Of a stretch of DNA of 64,000 nt, positions 53,783-64,000 are shown piece after piece; position 1 is the stretch's first letter, and every line of letters starts with the position of its first letter. Location of the stretch: positions 1,339,560 to 1,403,559 of the forward strand of contig JAQJVL010000160.1 of the NCBI GenBank assembly GCA_035578905.1. The letters are read 5' to 3'. The DNA is from Stictocephala bisonia (taxonomy: Eukaryota; Arthropoda; Insecta; Hemiptera; Membracidae). A program made the translations under genes and the position numbers. The notes beneath the pieces are model-generated. The model was not told the origin of the DNA and searched no databases. It was given only the letters and a program-made list of their open reading frames with translations.

Positions 53783-54874
53783 ATCTTACTCCACTTTTCT
53801 ATTTAGCTAGAGATTCCTACACACTACACCTTAAAATGAATGATTTATATATCTAGAAACTAGTAACAATGTTATTAATCAACATTTAACAAACTACATT
53901 AATTTAAAAAAATCATATATATATATATATATATATTGTAAATTTTAGAGTATATTTGATTCATATATTGATTTATAAGTACAATCCTTGAATAAATATT
54001 GATACATCACTAATTTTATTAGTGATGTATTAATTATTGATACATTAGTAATTGATGCCTATTTACGCCTGAATGTATGTTTCATTTAAGTTTAAAAAAG
54101 TTATTTGAAAAAAAAATGAATCATAGATTTCAAGCAGCACAAAAATGAATTAAAATCTGATAAAAACTGAATATGAGTGCATCAAATGAAATTGAGTAAG
54201 GCCTATGGTTATGTAAGGCTTTAATATATGTAATGGTGATTACAGATAAAAGAATTTAACATTTTTCCTGATATATTTGCCAACCATAAATTAGAATATA
54301 GTACGCACTTTAATTTTGATAAATCAGTAGAGTAATTTGAAAGTAAAGACTCCTTTTCCTGGATGGTAGTTTGGTTTAAGAAAATTAGATCTCAATAAAA
54401 TTATTCATGGAATAGAAAATATACCTGTAATTAACTTCAAATATAGAAAATAAAGCATGAATATTTTAACTATTTTACAAAATATACTTTGTATAGTTAA
54501 GTCTGTTATGGACAATTTAGCAATGTCAATATGGCAGTGAAAGATCATATATTATTTGAATAATAATGTAAAATACTAAAAAAATAAAAAAATATCTAAA
54601 CCCAAATTGTATTAGACCCTTGATTAAAAATTCAGTTACAGTTAAATTTCAACTTCCCAAATCTTTCAGTGGAGTACCTCTGAGATGATGAAAACAGGAC
54701 GAAGAGTCAGCATAGCACAAATCCATTTTCCTGTCAACTTAATTTCATGTTCCGAATTTCAGTCCAATGTAGCCAATAACCAATTAAACCACAGTTTCGG
54801 TACATCTGTCGAGTCAAGATTTCACAACACAAACGCTTTCTTACAGTTGAAGGAATATGAAAGCAATAATTGAG
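53783..54874. other. Intergenic DNA downstream of the carrier gene
   Basis: Contains a (TA)n tract at 53917-53936 and a small hairpin (tacatcactaat / attagtgatgta, 54003-54029). No coding sequence was identified. Confidence 0.4.
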
Positions 54875-54880
54875 TTTATT
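54875..54880 (-). terminator. Poly(A) signal of the carrier gene
   Basis: AATAAA on the minus strand, about 52 bases after the TAG stop at 54934-54932. It is the nearest canonical signal and gives a very short 3' UTR. Confidence 0.5.
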
Positions 54881-54931
54881 TCCAATGAATACTTGAAAGG
54901 AATGGTTGTTTCATTGCTTATCTCTGTACTG

Positions 54932-55033
54932 CTATTTAGGCTGGACAAATCCAAAGTTGGTTCGCAACTGCTCGAGGAAAACGAATGTCAGGATGGTATG
55001 AGGAGCCAGGCGAACAAATGCTGGCACATAACC
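54932..55033 (-). CDS. SLC25A10: Carrier gene, last exon
   Basis: 34 codons including TAG, after acceptor 'gaaatgtttcag'. It encodes the sixth membrane segment and C-terminus (RLAPHTILTFVFLEQLR). Confidence 0.85.
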   Translation of the reverse strand, partial: GYVPAFVRLAPHTILTFVFLEQLRTNFGFVQPK

Positions 55034-58000
55034 CTGAAACATTTCAACAAAATATTATTTTTAAAAGTAGAACTCCCCTACAAACTACTAAAATAAGGTA
55101 GTTATAAGTCACTTCGTTACAGCCTCAGATGAATTGCCAGGATTTTGGTACGCAAGTCTTGTTGTGGCTAAATATCTTTCTTAACCCGTGAGCAGGATGG
55201 TTATTATTTGTCACGCCAGCAGGATCGCGTATAGCTGCCATCTAACATTTGACTTTGGCCACATATTTTGTTAAATTCTCCCTTATTTGTACTTTTTTTA
55301 ATGTTTTTAAGCATATTTATTCTAAGTAACATTAGAGAGAGTAAAATTACATGTATTTATTACTTTTATCTCGTTTTGTATTTTTTTAAATATATATTTT
55401 ATCATAATCGCTATTTACTAAAATTAATATCTTTACATCGTATTTTAAAATTTGTATAAGCTTTAATTTAAGAGGTGTTGTGTTAAAAAATAAAGTACAC
55501 CAATCAGAAAACATAAGTTTTATTGGTACACTTTCAGTTTAGTCTTCAAAATACATAATTTTAAGGCAAGTGACACTTATTGAATGAAATCACTATTCAC
55601 TGTCAACCACAAAACAGTCACTGCAAATATGACTTGTTCTTTGAGTATGTTCTTTACAAATAGATCGTTTACAGTTGTTGCACGTATATGGTGTAAATCT
55701 ATTTTTTCGTACTGGACAATAAAAACATCTAGGTTTTCGTCCATGAACAGCTGGAAAAAACACACACATGTAGGTACGCATATAAACATGTCAGTATCAT
55801 TGAACAGCTGAAAATTACAATTTATAAGTCTAAAAATACTAAAATCTAAGATATATATCTAATACTAATAATAATAAACTATAAGCATGCGCACTGAAAA
55901 AAGAGAAACGTAATCAGGATGGTGTATAGATGGCAACTAACTACTAGTGCGACGCGACTGGGATCGAGTGGAGATGCCAACTAACAGAGCTGACGTGCTC
56001 TTCCGCTGCCCCCCACCCCTAACCCCGCTGATGAGTCATACTGTTTACAGACTGAAAGTGTGTCTAATATAGTCTTCTTGGAACTTAAGTACGCTCAGGG
56101 TGATTGACCAAGAGATAAAAAAATTCCTTTAGTGAGACTGTTCTTGTTAGATGCCATCTAACATCGATCCTGATGGCGGGTTAAATGAGTTTGATTAAAT
56201 ATTATTTTTAACTACTCTTTAACCGATCCCTACCCCATTATTCCTTGAGTCCTACTGATACAAGCCTGTTAACCTGCTGCTGTCAACTGTGGACAAAGAT
56301 CACTGCACGGTGCTCACATTATTATTCGTCCGCAGGCAACCTGGGATGACAGGATACTCCAGCTTGCTCCACATAGTCAGAGGTAATACCAAAATGTATA
56401 TAGTTTTGCTGTATTTGATTTTATGTATTAATACACCCTCTACGTTGTGACTCGTAATTTTACTCTGCTCTACCTCATCATAACTCAAGGACTACCGCTT
56501 CTGCTGCCGACCATGGACTTCACGACATTCAGGAATGCTACTACGCCAGAAGAAGGTAACAGCATCACACTCTATATACCTAAATCCAACTCAAAGTTTA
56601 AAAACGCCCCCAACAAGTTTATTCGTTGTGTAACAAAGCTTTAGTTATGGTTGGAACAAATGGATGTTATGGAAATAGTAAAGTATTTTATTCCCAGCTA
56701 CGTATTTTCAATCAGTATTGAATTTTTTTTTCAAAGATTGTTTATTTTTCTGAAACTATTCAGAAAGTAAAATTTACATTGTTATTAGCAACAAATAAAT
56801 AAAATATAGTTGTTGTTTTGGCCCCTCGCTGCTCCTTATATTAATTAAGTAAGCGTATATCAAAGTTACTATCAATCAGAAATTCCAAGGACTACATCAG
56901 TATCACATTTCTGGGCAAAAAGGTATTTACTATAATAAGTTACGCTGAAATAATTCATTTGGTAGTGCCACAAATTAGATAAATTGAAAATTGTTATCAT
57001 AATTCAGAAAGTGTTGCTAATCGCAACACCTACATTCTACTCCCACTCCAAGACATTAACACATTCAGTGCCCTTAAGTAGGCCATGCCATCCGACCGCT
57101 AATGGCTGATGACCGTCTAGTCGGTCATACTCTCACTTTTATTATTGAATCAGCCGTAGCCCAGCGTTTGCTGGGTTTGCTTGCTAGTAGGTCGTGCAGT
57201 TATGTAGTATTATACGAGTAAGATGTGGTTTTCAGTTTCCGGTTAGGGTTATTTTTGGAGTTTCTATTTTTATTTTTACTTTGTTTTTTTTTTCGATAAA
57301 TTAGGAATAAAATTAAGCAAAAAAGATGTAGAATGTCCTGCAAAGAAGGAAAAATTAAAAATACTATATTTATGTTCTACACACGCCCTGACCAACCTGT
57401 ATTGTGTTCTGTAGCATGTTTTGAAAAATTATCTCAGATTAGACTAATTGTGAAAAATTGTTAGAAATGGACCTGATATTAGTATTTTAATTTTTTCATT
57501 TGTTTTACTTAATTACGTGTATTACTAACTAGTTTAATACAAAATAAAGTGGTGTAAAAAATCTTGGACATTAATTTTTGGCAAATTCGTTCACCAGGGG
57601 CTGATGGCCGACTAGACGGCCATAAATAAAAATTAATTTTGTTGAGCCTTCCACATATACAAAATACTTCTGACAGTCATAAATCGACACTACCCATCAC
57701 AAAATGATTTTTTGAAAAAAAAATGTCGGGTAAGTTTTTAATATATAATATATGCAGCCACACATGGTGAAAACGAAAATACTGCCTTAGCACTAAATGT
57801 GTTAAACGCTTACAGAACCCCAGATAACTGTTTATTTACTTCCAGTATTTTAGAACACTGAAAGATAATAAATTAGTATATTAGTTTAAGACTCAAATTC
57901 AACATGATTATCAAGGCAGAGAAGGTCTCAATTCTATTTGGGCAAACAAAGTACCAAACTTTATTATACTATAAATAAAATCAATGTACATCCAGTCAAA

Positions 58001-61000
58001 TAAGGGACGAATAAATAAAAATTCAGCCATCTAGAAAGGTAACAAAAATAAATTTATCTGCAGCCAACCAGAGAACTTAAATCTATAAATATATCATAGA
58101 GTATCTCTAAATAAAATTAATTTTATAGTGTTACCTTAAAAAACCCCAAAGGCCCCAGTTTGGCAGTGTACAGTATCAGATCCATCAATCCCTAAAAGCA
58201 CAAACAAAATTAATCGTTCAGTGGTTTCCAACAAAAGGAAAAGTAAGTATGACAAACAGATCGAGATAACACCAACACAATGGTTCATTAAATATCTTTT
58301 TTAACATACAAAAAATGGGTCATCAGAAGAAAAAAATAAATTACTATATACCTTCCAACAAGTAAATATGTTTATAAAAAAAACCAAAACAGTCAGAAAG
58401 ATAAATTATCAAAAATGTTAGTTTGAAAAAAAAAAATTAATCAACTAATCAAGCTTTGATCACAAAAGTAAATCAACAAGTTGGTCAACATTTTGTAAAA
58501 ATGCAACCATAATATAGAATAAAATAATAGAAATCCATTAATTATAAAACGGAATACTAACCATCTTATCTAGTAAATGATGGTTAACACAAAAAACATA
58601 ACTTTAAACAAACATTATTCAGAGTTAGCACTTTAATAACAGGTAAAGCAGACAGCTCTCTGCAGCGTTGTCAAATTCAATATGGCCATGTCCATGATTA
58701 TATATCTAAACTAGTAAACTATCTAAAATAATTAATTGATATTTGTTTTTATTAATATGAGACTAAAATTTCCAAGTGACATAGTTGTCTTTAAAAACAA
58801 AATATAAAATAAATCAAATTATAAATTACCTCCTTTTATCAATAATTTAAAATAATATATCAGAAAAATATTCTATCTGTTCTTTAGTGAGTAGCCATTT
58901 CTTTAATTTTGTTAAACACTAATTGTTATACTTGATTTGATTTGGAATTTGATTAAATATTCAATCAAATATTTGATTTGGAATTTAGGTTTCAAATATT
59001 CAAAACTTTCTTTAAATATACTTTTTTTAACACTAGGTCTTATTAATAAACCTTTGGTAACACTTCTAGTTCTAGGTAATGACCTGTCTGTTCCAAAATT
59101 ACCACTCCTATTATAAAAATATCTTTTAAACTTTATACACAAAAATATGTATTATTGGTAAATTTTTTAAATCTGTAAAAAAGAGGTAAGATGCCTGTCT
59201 TTTGGGTTTAAAAGTAATAATTCTTATTATTTGTATAAGAGTTTTAGACTAATATTTAGCAGGAATGCACAACAGTCGAAGTTTGTAATTATATTAAATG
59301 AAAGTTGTATAAAACACAATCATAAACAGTTTTTGTAAGACAGTACAATAGTAAATTTTAACAAAGATCATTTGCTACCCTTAAAACAAAGTACTTTTGA
59401 TATTTTTTATTTCTTTTTCATATTTGGATTCTGGGCAAACCTTTAATTTGACTGTAACTTGAATATGTTACGAAATAATTAGTGTTATTATTTTCCCAAT
59501 ATATTCAGTATTTTTATTTTTATTTTTAGGGATTATACACCCTCAGTTTTTCCTCAATTCTTAAGTTCGGGTTCAGTACAAGAAAATATTTATTGACGCC
59601 TTAGTATGTTTCAAAAGATTACATGATTTCCTAAAACGTTGAAGAACATTTGATTACACATTTTAAACTAATTTTGATGTATGTGGATTTTAAATTTGTT
59701 ATAGTGCGCTTAGAGTTTTTTATAACAAGCTGCAGAAAATTGTGATTAACCTTCTAATATACCCCTCTTCAAAAATGAATTAAAAAATTAACATTCGGCT
59801 GTATTGTACATGTATATAAAACTCTAGAGGCATCGATTGAAGAATTTTACAAGTTTTAATATTTGTACATGTTAATTTTATCTAAATTAACCTTATACAG
59901 TAAACTTTGTTTTATACGGACTAATGTGGTGGTATCCTGATCCGGAAACATATAAATATAGATAAAAAAATGTAAGATAAAAATAAGTAAAATCGGTAAA
60001 AGACGCCTACATGGTACAGTAGGCAATGTACAATTCACAGAGGCCTTGCTTCATTTGCGTGAGAATATTCTGGGAACTGAAAGAACGCCTGATAAAAATA
60101 TGTTACCATTGCTAAACTTGTCCAGTCAGTGTTTTTATGTAAATGACAAACAAAAAGCTGAATCTACAGGATGCAATCCGTCAATAGCCTACATTTTGTT
60201 GGCTATTCTTGTGACTAAGATGGTCACAAGATTATATACGTTTGGATAGCTCATATGAATAAACCAGCTTTATACCATACAAATATCGTTTAGTAAAGTT
60301 TACTGTAACACTAGAAAGTATTTATTAAACACTATTCAGAATTCTGTGTATTCATAACCATTCTATAATATTAAATGTTCATGTACGCAACTCAGCGGTA
60401 ACTAATAGAAAAACATCATCGATAAGATGTAAAAGCTCATCAAAAGAGGCAACAGACATCCCGTAATATTGGAAGAACGTATCTTCATATTGTCTATTCG
60501 TTTCAAACATCACGTGAAAAGCACCAGTAGATAATCTGTTGGTTAGAAAAGGATGAGTACCCCAACGCCTCTTTTCTCACCCACCCAAATACATTGAAAC
60601 TCAACACACCCTATGCACACAGCGTCCATTTGGGAACTCAACTGATGTGACCCAGTTCAACTGTCAGATAGCGCACGACATTAGCATTCTGTTTTTAAAC
60701 TGGGCGTTAAGTGGCATTAGCGCGTCATATTGTTTGTCTGTATAGAATGGGCCTAAAAAGCGTGCGACATTACAACTAGCAATGCTGGTGCTCCGTGTGG
60801 ATCGCCCAATAACAAATCCAAATCCAACGTATAGTTTACTGTGTACCGGGAACTCTGCAAGCATGCGTGCATGTCTATGATAGTACGCAAGCAACGCAGC
60901 TGTAATGAGTTTATTGCTTGTGCTGCCATGAGAGAACAACATTTTATGTTTCTACAGCGGTGTAACAACTTATGAAAACAAATATTCACCGTCCATCGGA

Positions 61001-63324
61001 TCGGTCAGGTGATCCCGGAATAAACCGGAATCCCGATAATTTGGGTCTGGATAAAACGAGGTTTTACTGGATTGACATTTATGAGTAAAAATTGCTTTTA
61101 TCAGTGTGAAACAGCAATTTTCAACGAAATTTTTAATAAAGAATATTAACTATTGTCTTGTCTAATTGCTAATAAATATTATCATTTTAACATTCAATTA
61201 TTATTAAAAACAATTAGCTTATTCAATTCATACAAATTACTGACAAAACTTTGCATTTGATTACTATGCATGTCAGTTAAAGTTGTGAGTATAGTTTCAT
61301 ATTCACCTTAAATTCTCCGGGTTTGGCATTCATTGCTCTGGTTTTCAATACGTCAAGAGGTTGTGTCAGCGTAGTTGCTACTGCTCCCTAGAATAAAACA
61401 ATAAAATAATTACTGGTAAAATTGTTTTAGTAACACTCTGTAATTATGAGTAAATTTACACTGAAGTGATCAATTGTATTTATGATAAATAAGTTATATC
61501 CAAATTTAAAGAATACAATTTAGTTACAACAAAAATGTTGGTGACAATAATATAGAAAACAGCTTTGATCTTCTAAATTTCTTTTCTAATATGAGTGAAT
61601 TGGAGCACACATAAATACTCTTACAATGTATATTTTATATCTATTACTTAACTGATCCTAAGGGACCGTCCTTAAACTACGTAATGCTAAAATCAAACTT
61701 TATAGAACCCCTCCCTCTTTGTAACGAACTTATTACATATTACAGACCTAAAATTACGTAAGGCTGTCACCAACCCCCTCAAATTTTTGTCATCTACTTT
61801 TATCCATATTTTGATTTATGATAAAAGTCATTGTTTAGAATTTGTTCTATTTGTTTTTTAGTGAAAGGAGAATATATTACTAATTTTAAAATCTTTTTAT
61901 AAAATCTTTATTTTAGGGAAAATCAATCAAATTTTGTGAATGAATTCAAATAAATTATCAAGGATTTTGTAACTTGTATAGAACCTCCTGCGTAAAACCC
62001 TCCAACCTCCTCCTGAGGGTACATAACGTTGAAAATAAACTCCTCCCCCCTTCAAGCGTTACATAATTTAGGGACGGTCCCTAATTATTTAATCTTCTCA
62101 GCTAAGCAGGCCTCAAGCAGTCTTGTAGGTAGGGAGAGTGGGCAGACCTGTGGAGTCATGTCCATAGGGAGGTTGGATATTTCCATTTTGAATATGGTTT
62201 TGTTAAGGACCATTCTGTATGAGCAGTTTTAACACTGCTAAATAAGCGGTTTCAGAAAAGTTCAAAATGGATCCTATAAAGGTTAGGCATGTGATTTATT
62301 TATTGTATTTGAGTGCTATGAACAAAAAAATGAAGGAGGTAATTCAATCTGTATCATCAAATGGATTTTATACTCATACTTCACTTCGGAAATCAACACA
62401 GCGTTTAAATTGATCCTTTATCTATATCTGTAGGTAGAGGATATAGATTATCATTGTATCCTAATATTATTTTAGTTCTTCATTTGGCAAGCATAGATGT
62501 AAGTCATAAGCAATCAGTTACATAGTGTAGTTATACTATAGTAATTTTGTCAGTGTAAGCATGCCTACTATTTGATGAAGTAATGATAAATGCGATTTGT
62601 CCAGCACTTTTAATGAGAAGTACATGCAGTGTTGCGAGGGTTAACCAGCGACTAACTAAGCATTTTGCGTTTTCCTCTCTCATTAGTTACGGTGTGGTCC
62701 TTGCGATAAAAAAAAAAAAAAATGTGAAGAGAATACCTACTTCTGCAATAATTACAATAAAAAGCCTTATTTATATCAAGACATATGTTTTCCAGTATAT
62801 CACATGCTATCGTTTGATTAATGCACTAAGAAACTCCATGTAAATGCTGAATGTGAGAAAAATTATACACAGTTAGATATTTTTTATTAACACTCATAGT
62901 TTTTTCTTATCGTAAAAACCTAACGATAGATGTATCCACCACCCAATTATTTTAGGCAAAACATCTAAGTTGCCACACCAAATAGGCTACTAAACTACAT
63001 TATAATGTAAAAAACACATTATATACTGAAATTAATTATAAACTGTGAGTACGCAGTAAAAAATCTTCTAGTCACAAAGGGTTATTCAAACTAAGAAAAG
63101 GAACAAATTTACTCACGGCTGTCAAACTTGACAGAAAATGAGTGATTAAGTTGTCCTGAAAGTAATTAGTCGATAGCAGTATCATTTTGACTTGATCGTA
63201 GAAGGAGAGTTGTCCAATTGTCATTAGAACAGCTCGACTGGTGGCCATACTGGCTCCTCCAAACAGTCTTTTAACACCTTCTTCTCGATACACTCGAAAC
63301 AATCCATCAAATGCATGTTTATAA
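54932..63324 (-). CDS. SLC25A10: Mitochondrial dicarboxylate carrier (SLC25A10 type), 3' four exons; 5' exons outside window
   Basis: Four exons join in phase. 63324-63117 encodes YKHAFDGLFRVYREEGVKRL, FGGASMATSRAVLMTIGQLS and FYDQVKMILLSTNYF. 61387-61307 encodes GAVATTLTQPLDVLKTRAMN. 58191-58135 encodes LMDLILYTAKLGPLGFFK. 55033-54932 encodes GYVPAFVRLAPHTILTFVFL and EQLRTNFGFVQPK, then TAG. Acceptors are AG and donors GTGAGT, GTGAAT and GTAACA. PLDVLKTR is the carrier-family PxD/E..K/R signature of the third repeat, and the wording follows the dicarboxylate carrier. The protein sits in the inner mitochondrial membrane and exchanges malate or succinate for phosphate. About 150 residues are visible, roughly the C-terminal half. 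Other SLC25 members of the same branch are possible but fit less well. First and second repeats must lie beyond 64000. Confidence 0.88.
55185..56180. mobile_element. piggyBac-type element, internally deleted, in the last carrier intron
   Basis: TTAA at 55181-55184 and 56181-56184. The ends CCCGTGAGCAGGATGG and (reverse-complemented) CCCGCCATCAGGATCG match at 11 of the first 14 positions. The subterminal word GCCATCTAACAT occurs near both ends (55238 and 56153). It retains a C-terminal transposase exon but no catalytic domain. Confidence 0.75.
55593..55750 (-). pseudogene. piggyBac transposase C-terminal cysteine-rich domain
   Basis: After acceptor 'tttttccag' the frame reads GRKPRCFYCPVRKNRFTPY, then TCNNCKRSICKEHTQ and HICSDCF, ending at a stop. 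The CxxC..CxxC..CxxxH..HxCxxC pattern is the zinc-binding tail that piggyBac-like transposases use to bind their ends. The DDD catalytic core is missing from the element. Confidence 0.65.
56185..57055. other. Carrier intron, no element identified
   Basis: A 65-codon plus frame (56447-56644) has no known motif or flanking splice logic. GC-richer around 56280-56380. Confidence 0.35.
57060..57801. mobile_element. TTAA-type (piggyBac-like) MITE, 742 bp
   Basis: TTAA at 57056-57059 and 57802-57805. The ends CACATTCAGTGC and GCACTAAATGTG are inverted with one mismatch. Near the left end is GACCGTCTAGTCGGTC (57111-57126) and near the right GGCCGACTAGACGGCC (57606-57621), two closely related palindromes. 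Non-coding. Confidence 0.75.
57806..58134. other. Carrier intron, nothing identified
   Basis: AT-rich DNA between the MITE and the 57-bp exon. Confidence 0.4.
58135..58191 (-). CDS. SLC25A10: Carrier gene, penultimate exon
   Basis: 19 codons between acceptor 'gcttttag' and donor AAG|GTAACA. The content ..TAKLGPLGFFK is the matrix helix of the third carrier repeat. Its 57-bp size explains why it is easily missed. Confidence 0.85.
58192..59897. other. Carrier intron, AT-rich
   Basis: A local duplication of 'tttgatttggaattt' type words occurs at 58935-58990. No transposon ends or exons were recognised. Confidence 0.35.
59898..61069. mobile_element. pogo-like non-autonomous element, ~1.17 kb, in a carrier intron
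   Basis: The left end CAGTAAACTTTGTTTTATAC next to TA, and the right end ACGAGGTTTTACTG. Reverse-complemented, the right end gives CAGTAAAACCTCGTTTTATC, about 80% matched to the left. Both are followed by GGAC and a 'ccggaa' word. The right-hand TA is mutated to GA. The minus frames inside (60664-60989) show no DDE motif. Confidence 0.6.
61307..61387 (-). CDS. SLC25A10: Carrier gene, exon with third carrier signature
   Basis: 27 codons between acceptor 'ttttattctag' and donor AAG|GTGAAT. It contains QPLDVLKTRAMNA. Confidence 0.88.
61661..62082. mobile_element. MITE of the 'GGGACCGTCC' type, 422 bp, in a carrier intron
   Basis: The left end AGGGACCGTCCTTAAACTAC and the right end, reverse-complemented, AGGGACCGTCCCTAAATTAT, are near-identical. 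Both continue to GTAA..GC. It carries several C-rich runs inside. The flanking duplication is unclear, so the superfamily is left open. Confidence 0.7.
62083..63116. other. Carrier intron, nothing identified
   Basis: AT-rich apart from a short GC-richer part at 62105-62175. Short frames lack motifs. Confidence 0.35.
63117..63324 (-). CDS. SLC25A10: Carrier gene, exon for end of repeat 2 and start of repeat 3
   Basis: 208 bp between acceptor 'tttgctttcag' and donor GCC|GTGAGT. One base of the first codon comes from the preceding exon, which is not in the window. Confidence 0.88.
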
Positions 63325-63664
63325 CTGAAAGCAAAAATAAACTGAACAGTGTTTTTATTGATTAAAATAAAATTAATAACCCCTTCAATTTTTGAGTGAA
63401 ATTATTAAAGTATAGTAAATATATTTCTATTTAACTAACAATTATAATATTTGTAATAATTAAAAAATGTAATAATTTTGTGTATACACGTACAGAGTAC
63501 TTAATAAATTTTACTAAGAAAAATATTACAAAAATACTTAAGACACAATATTAACAGTGAACACCAGCATATTAGCCTTTAGTAAACCCTAATTATATGA
63601 CAAACCATGATGTTAAAGACTCATATAGTATATCATTAATTGATTTAGATTAGTGTCAATGATC

Positions 63665-63760
63665 CCTACAATAGAACTTCAATAGTTGGATACTCAATAC
63701 TTGGACAGTCCTTGTACTCTGACACCAGCCATGGTGACGTGATCGAGCAAAATTATTCCG
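63665..63760. repeat. Probable pogo-type end relic
   Basis: CAATAGAACTTCAATAGTTG followed by GATACTC and TTGGACAG resembles the 'CAGTAGAACxxC..tatccga' terminus seen at 51793. The partner end is not in the window. Confidence 0.35.
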
Positions 63761-64000
63761 TGGTAGAATATGCACAGTAGGGATCAGTGCAGGTCAACAA
63801 AATAAAAGTGTAAAAATGGAACAGTTAATTAAAAATTTTTCCGACATAAAGTTACTGTACTTTGTATGTACTGTAACTTACTTTAATAACTACATACTAT
63901 AACTCTACATCAATTATATAGGTGAGTCATTGATAGAGTAATACATTGCTTGTTTTAAGCATTTTGTTTTTGTAGTTAAGTGGCAGAGACAAATTCAACA

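Noticed and set aside
53917..53936. (TA)n tracts here and at 1439-1455 and 18508-18518
   Set aside because: Simple repeats without further structure.
60664..60989. Two overlapping minus frames in the pogo-like element
   Set aside because: No helix-turn-helix or DDE motif. They overlap each other in different frames.
1..64000. tRNA, rRNA, CRISPR, bacterial operons
   Set aside because: No cloverleaf with A/B box words, rRNA core or spaced direct repeats were recognised. Content is animal nuclear DNA.

Overview
The window is AT-rich animal DNA, almost certainly from an insect and probably from a lineage with a repeat-laden genome such as a hemipteroid. This rests on the mix of element families (THAP-type P element, piggyBac, pogo, Tc1/mariner, OTU-bearing Helitron, CR1/Jockey-like LINEs, Ty3/gypsy), on the long introns, and on two ordinary nuclear-encoded mitochondrial genes. 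I ran no searches. Family names come from reading motifs.

Only two host genes are supported. (1) An intronless ACAD9-type acyl-CoA dehydrogenase (32206-34095, +) has an uninterrupted 629-codon frame, a DRE-like promoter motif upstream and a poly(A) signal downstream. Its catalytic glutamate position reads Asp. (2) The 3' part of a mitochondrial dicarboxylate carrier gene (SLC25A10 type, -) has four exons at 63117-63324, 61307-61387, 58135-58191 and 54932-55033. They join in phase. The three introns hold at least four DNA transposons, and the 5' exons lie beyond the right edge.

Region by region. 1-2.4 kb: two copies of a Helitron-like repeat around a LINE reverse-transcriptase scrap. 2.4-6.2 kb: a degenerate LINE (-) set among a dispersed GTTGATCA-type motif. 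6.2-18.05 kb: a unit with about 957-bp inverted arms, which contains a 7.5-kb THAP/P element (broken transposase, two different ~100-bp tandem arrays), which in turn contains a 1.0-kb TTAA element. 18.05-20.06 kb: a LINE scrap and a broken Tc1/mariner copy. 20.08-31.2 kb: a long, decayed Helitron (-) with OTU, Rep and PIF1-like helicase, split by a 4.4-kb LINE (+) with an intact ORF2 and a 5-bp target duplication. 31.2-34.3 kb: the ACAD9-like gene. 34.8-37.8 kb: LINE remnants (-). 38.1-42.45 kb: a Ty3/gypsy element whose two ~1.33-kb LTRs are in inverted orientation. 42.45-46.4 kb: a CR1-like LINE (+) with a PHD-type ORF1 and several frame breaks. 46.4-54.9 kb: intergenic DNA with hairpin MITEs, a 1.26-kb foldback with a pre-miRNA-like hairpin at its centre, a pogo-type MITE, and a 373-bp MITE carrying the same ends as the P element. 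54.9-64 kb: the carrier gene and its intronic transposons.

The best leads are the gypsy copy with inverted LTRs and a 4-bp duplication, the intact ACAD9-like protein lacking the catalytic Glu, the P element with its short relative and 100-bp repeat arrays, and the miRNA-like hairpin inside the foldback. I found no tRNA, rRNA or CRISPR.
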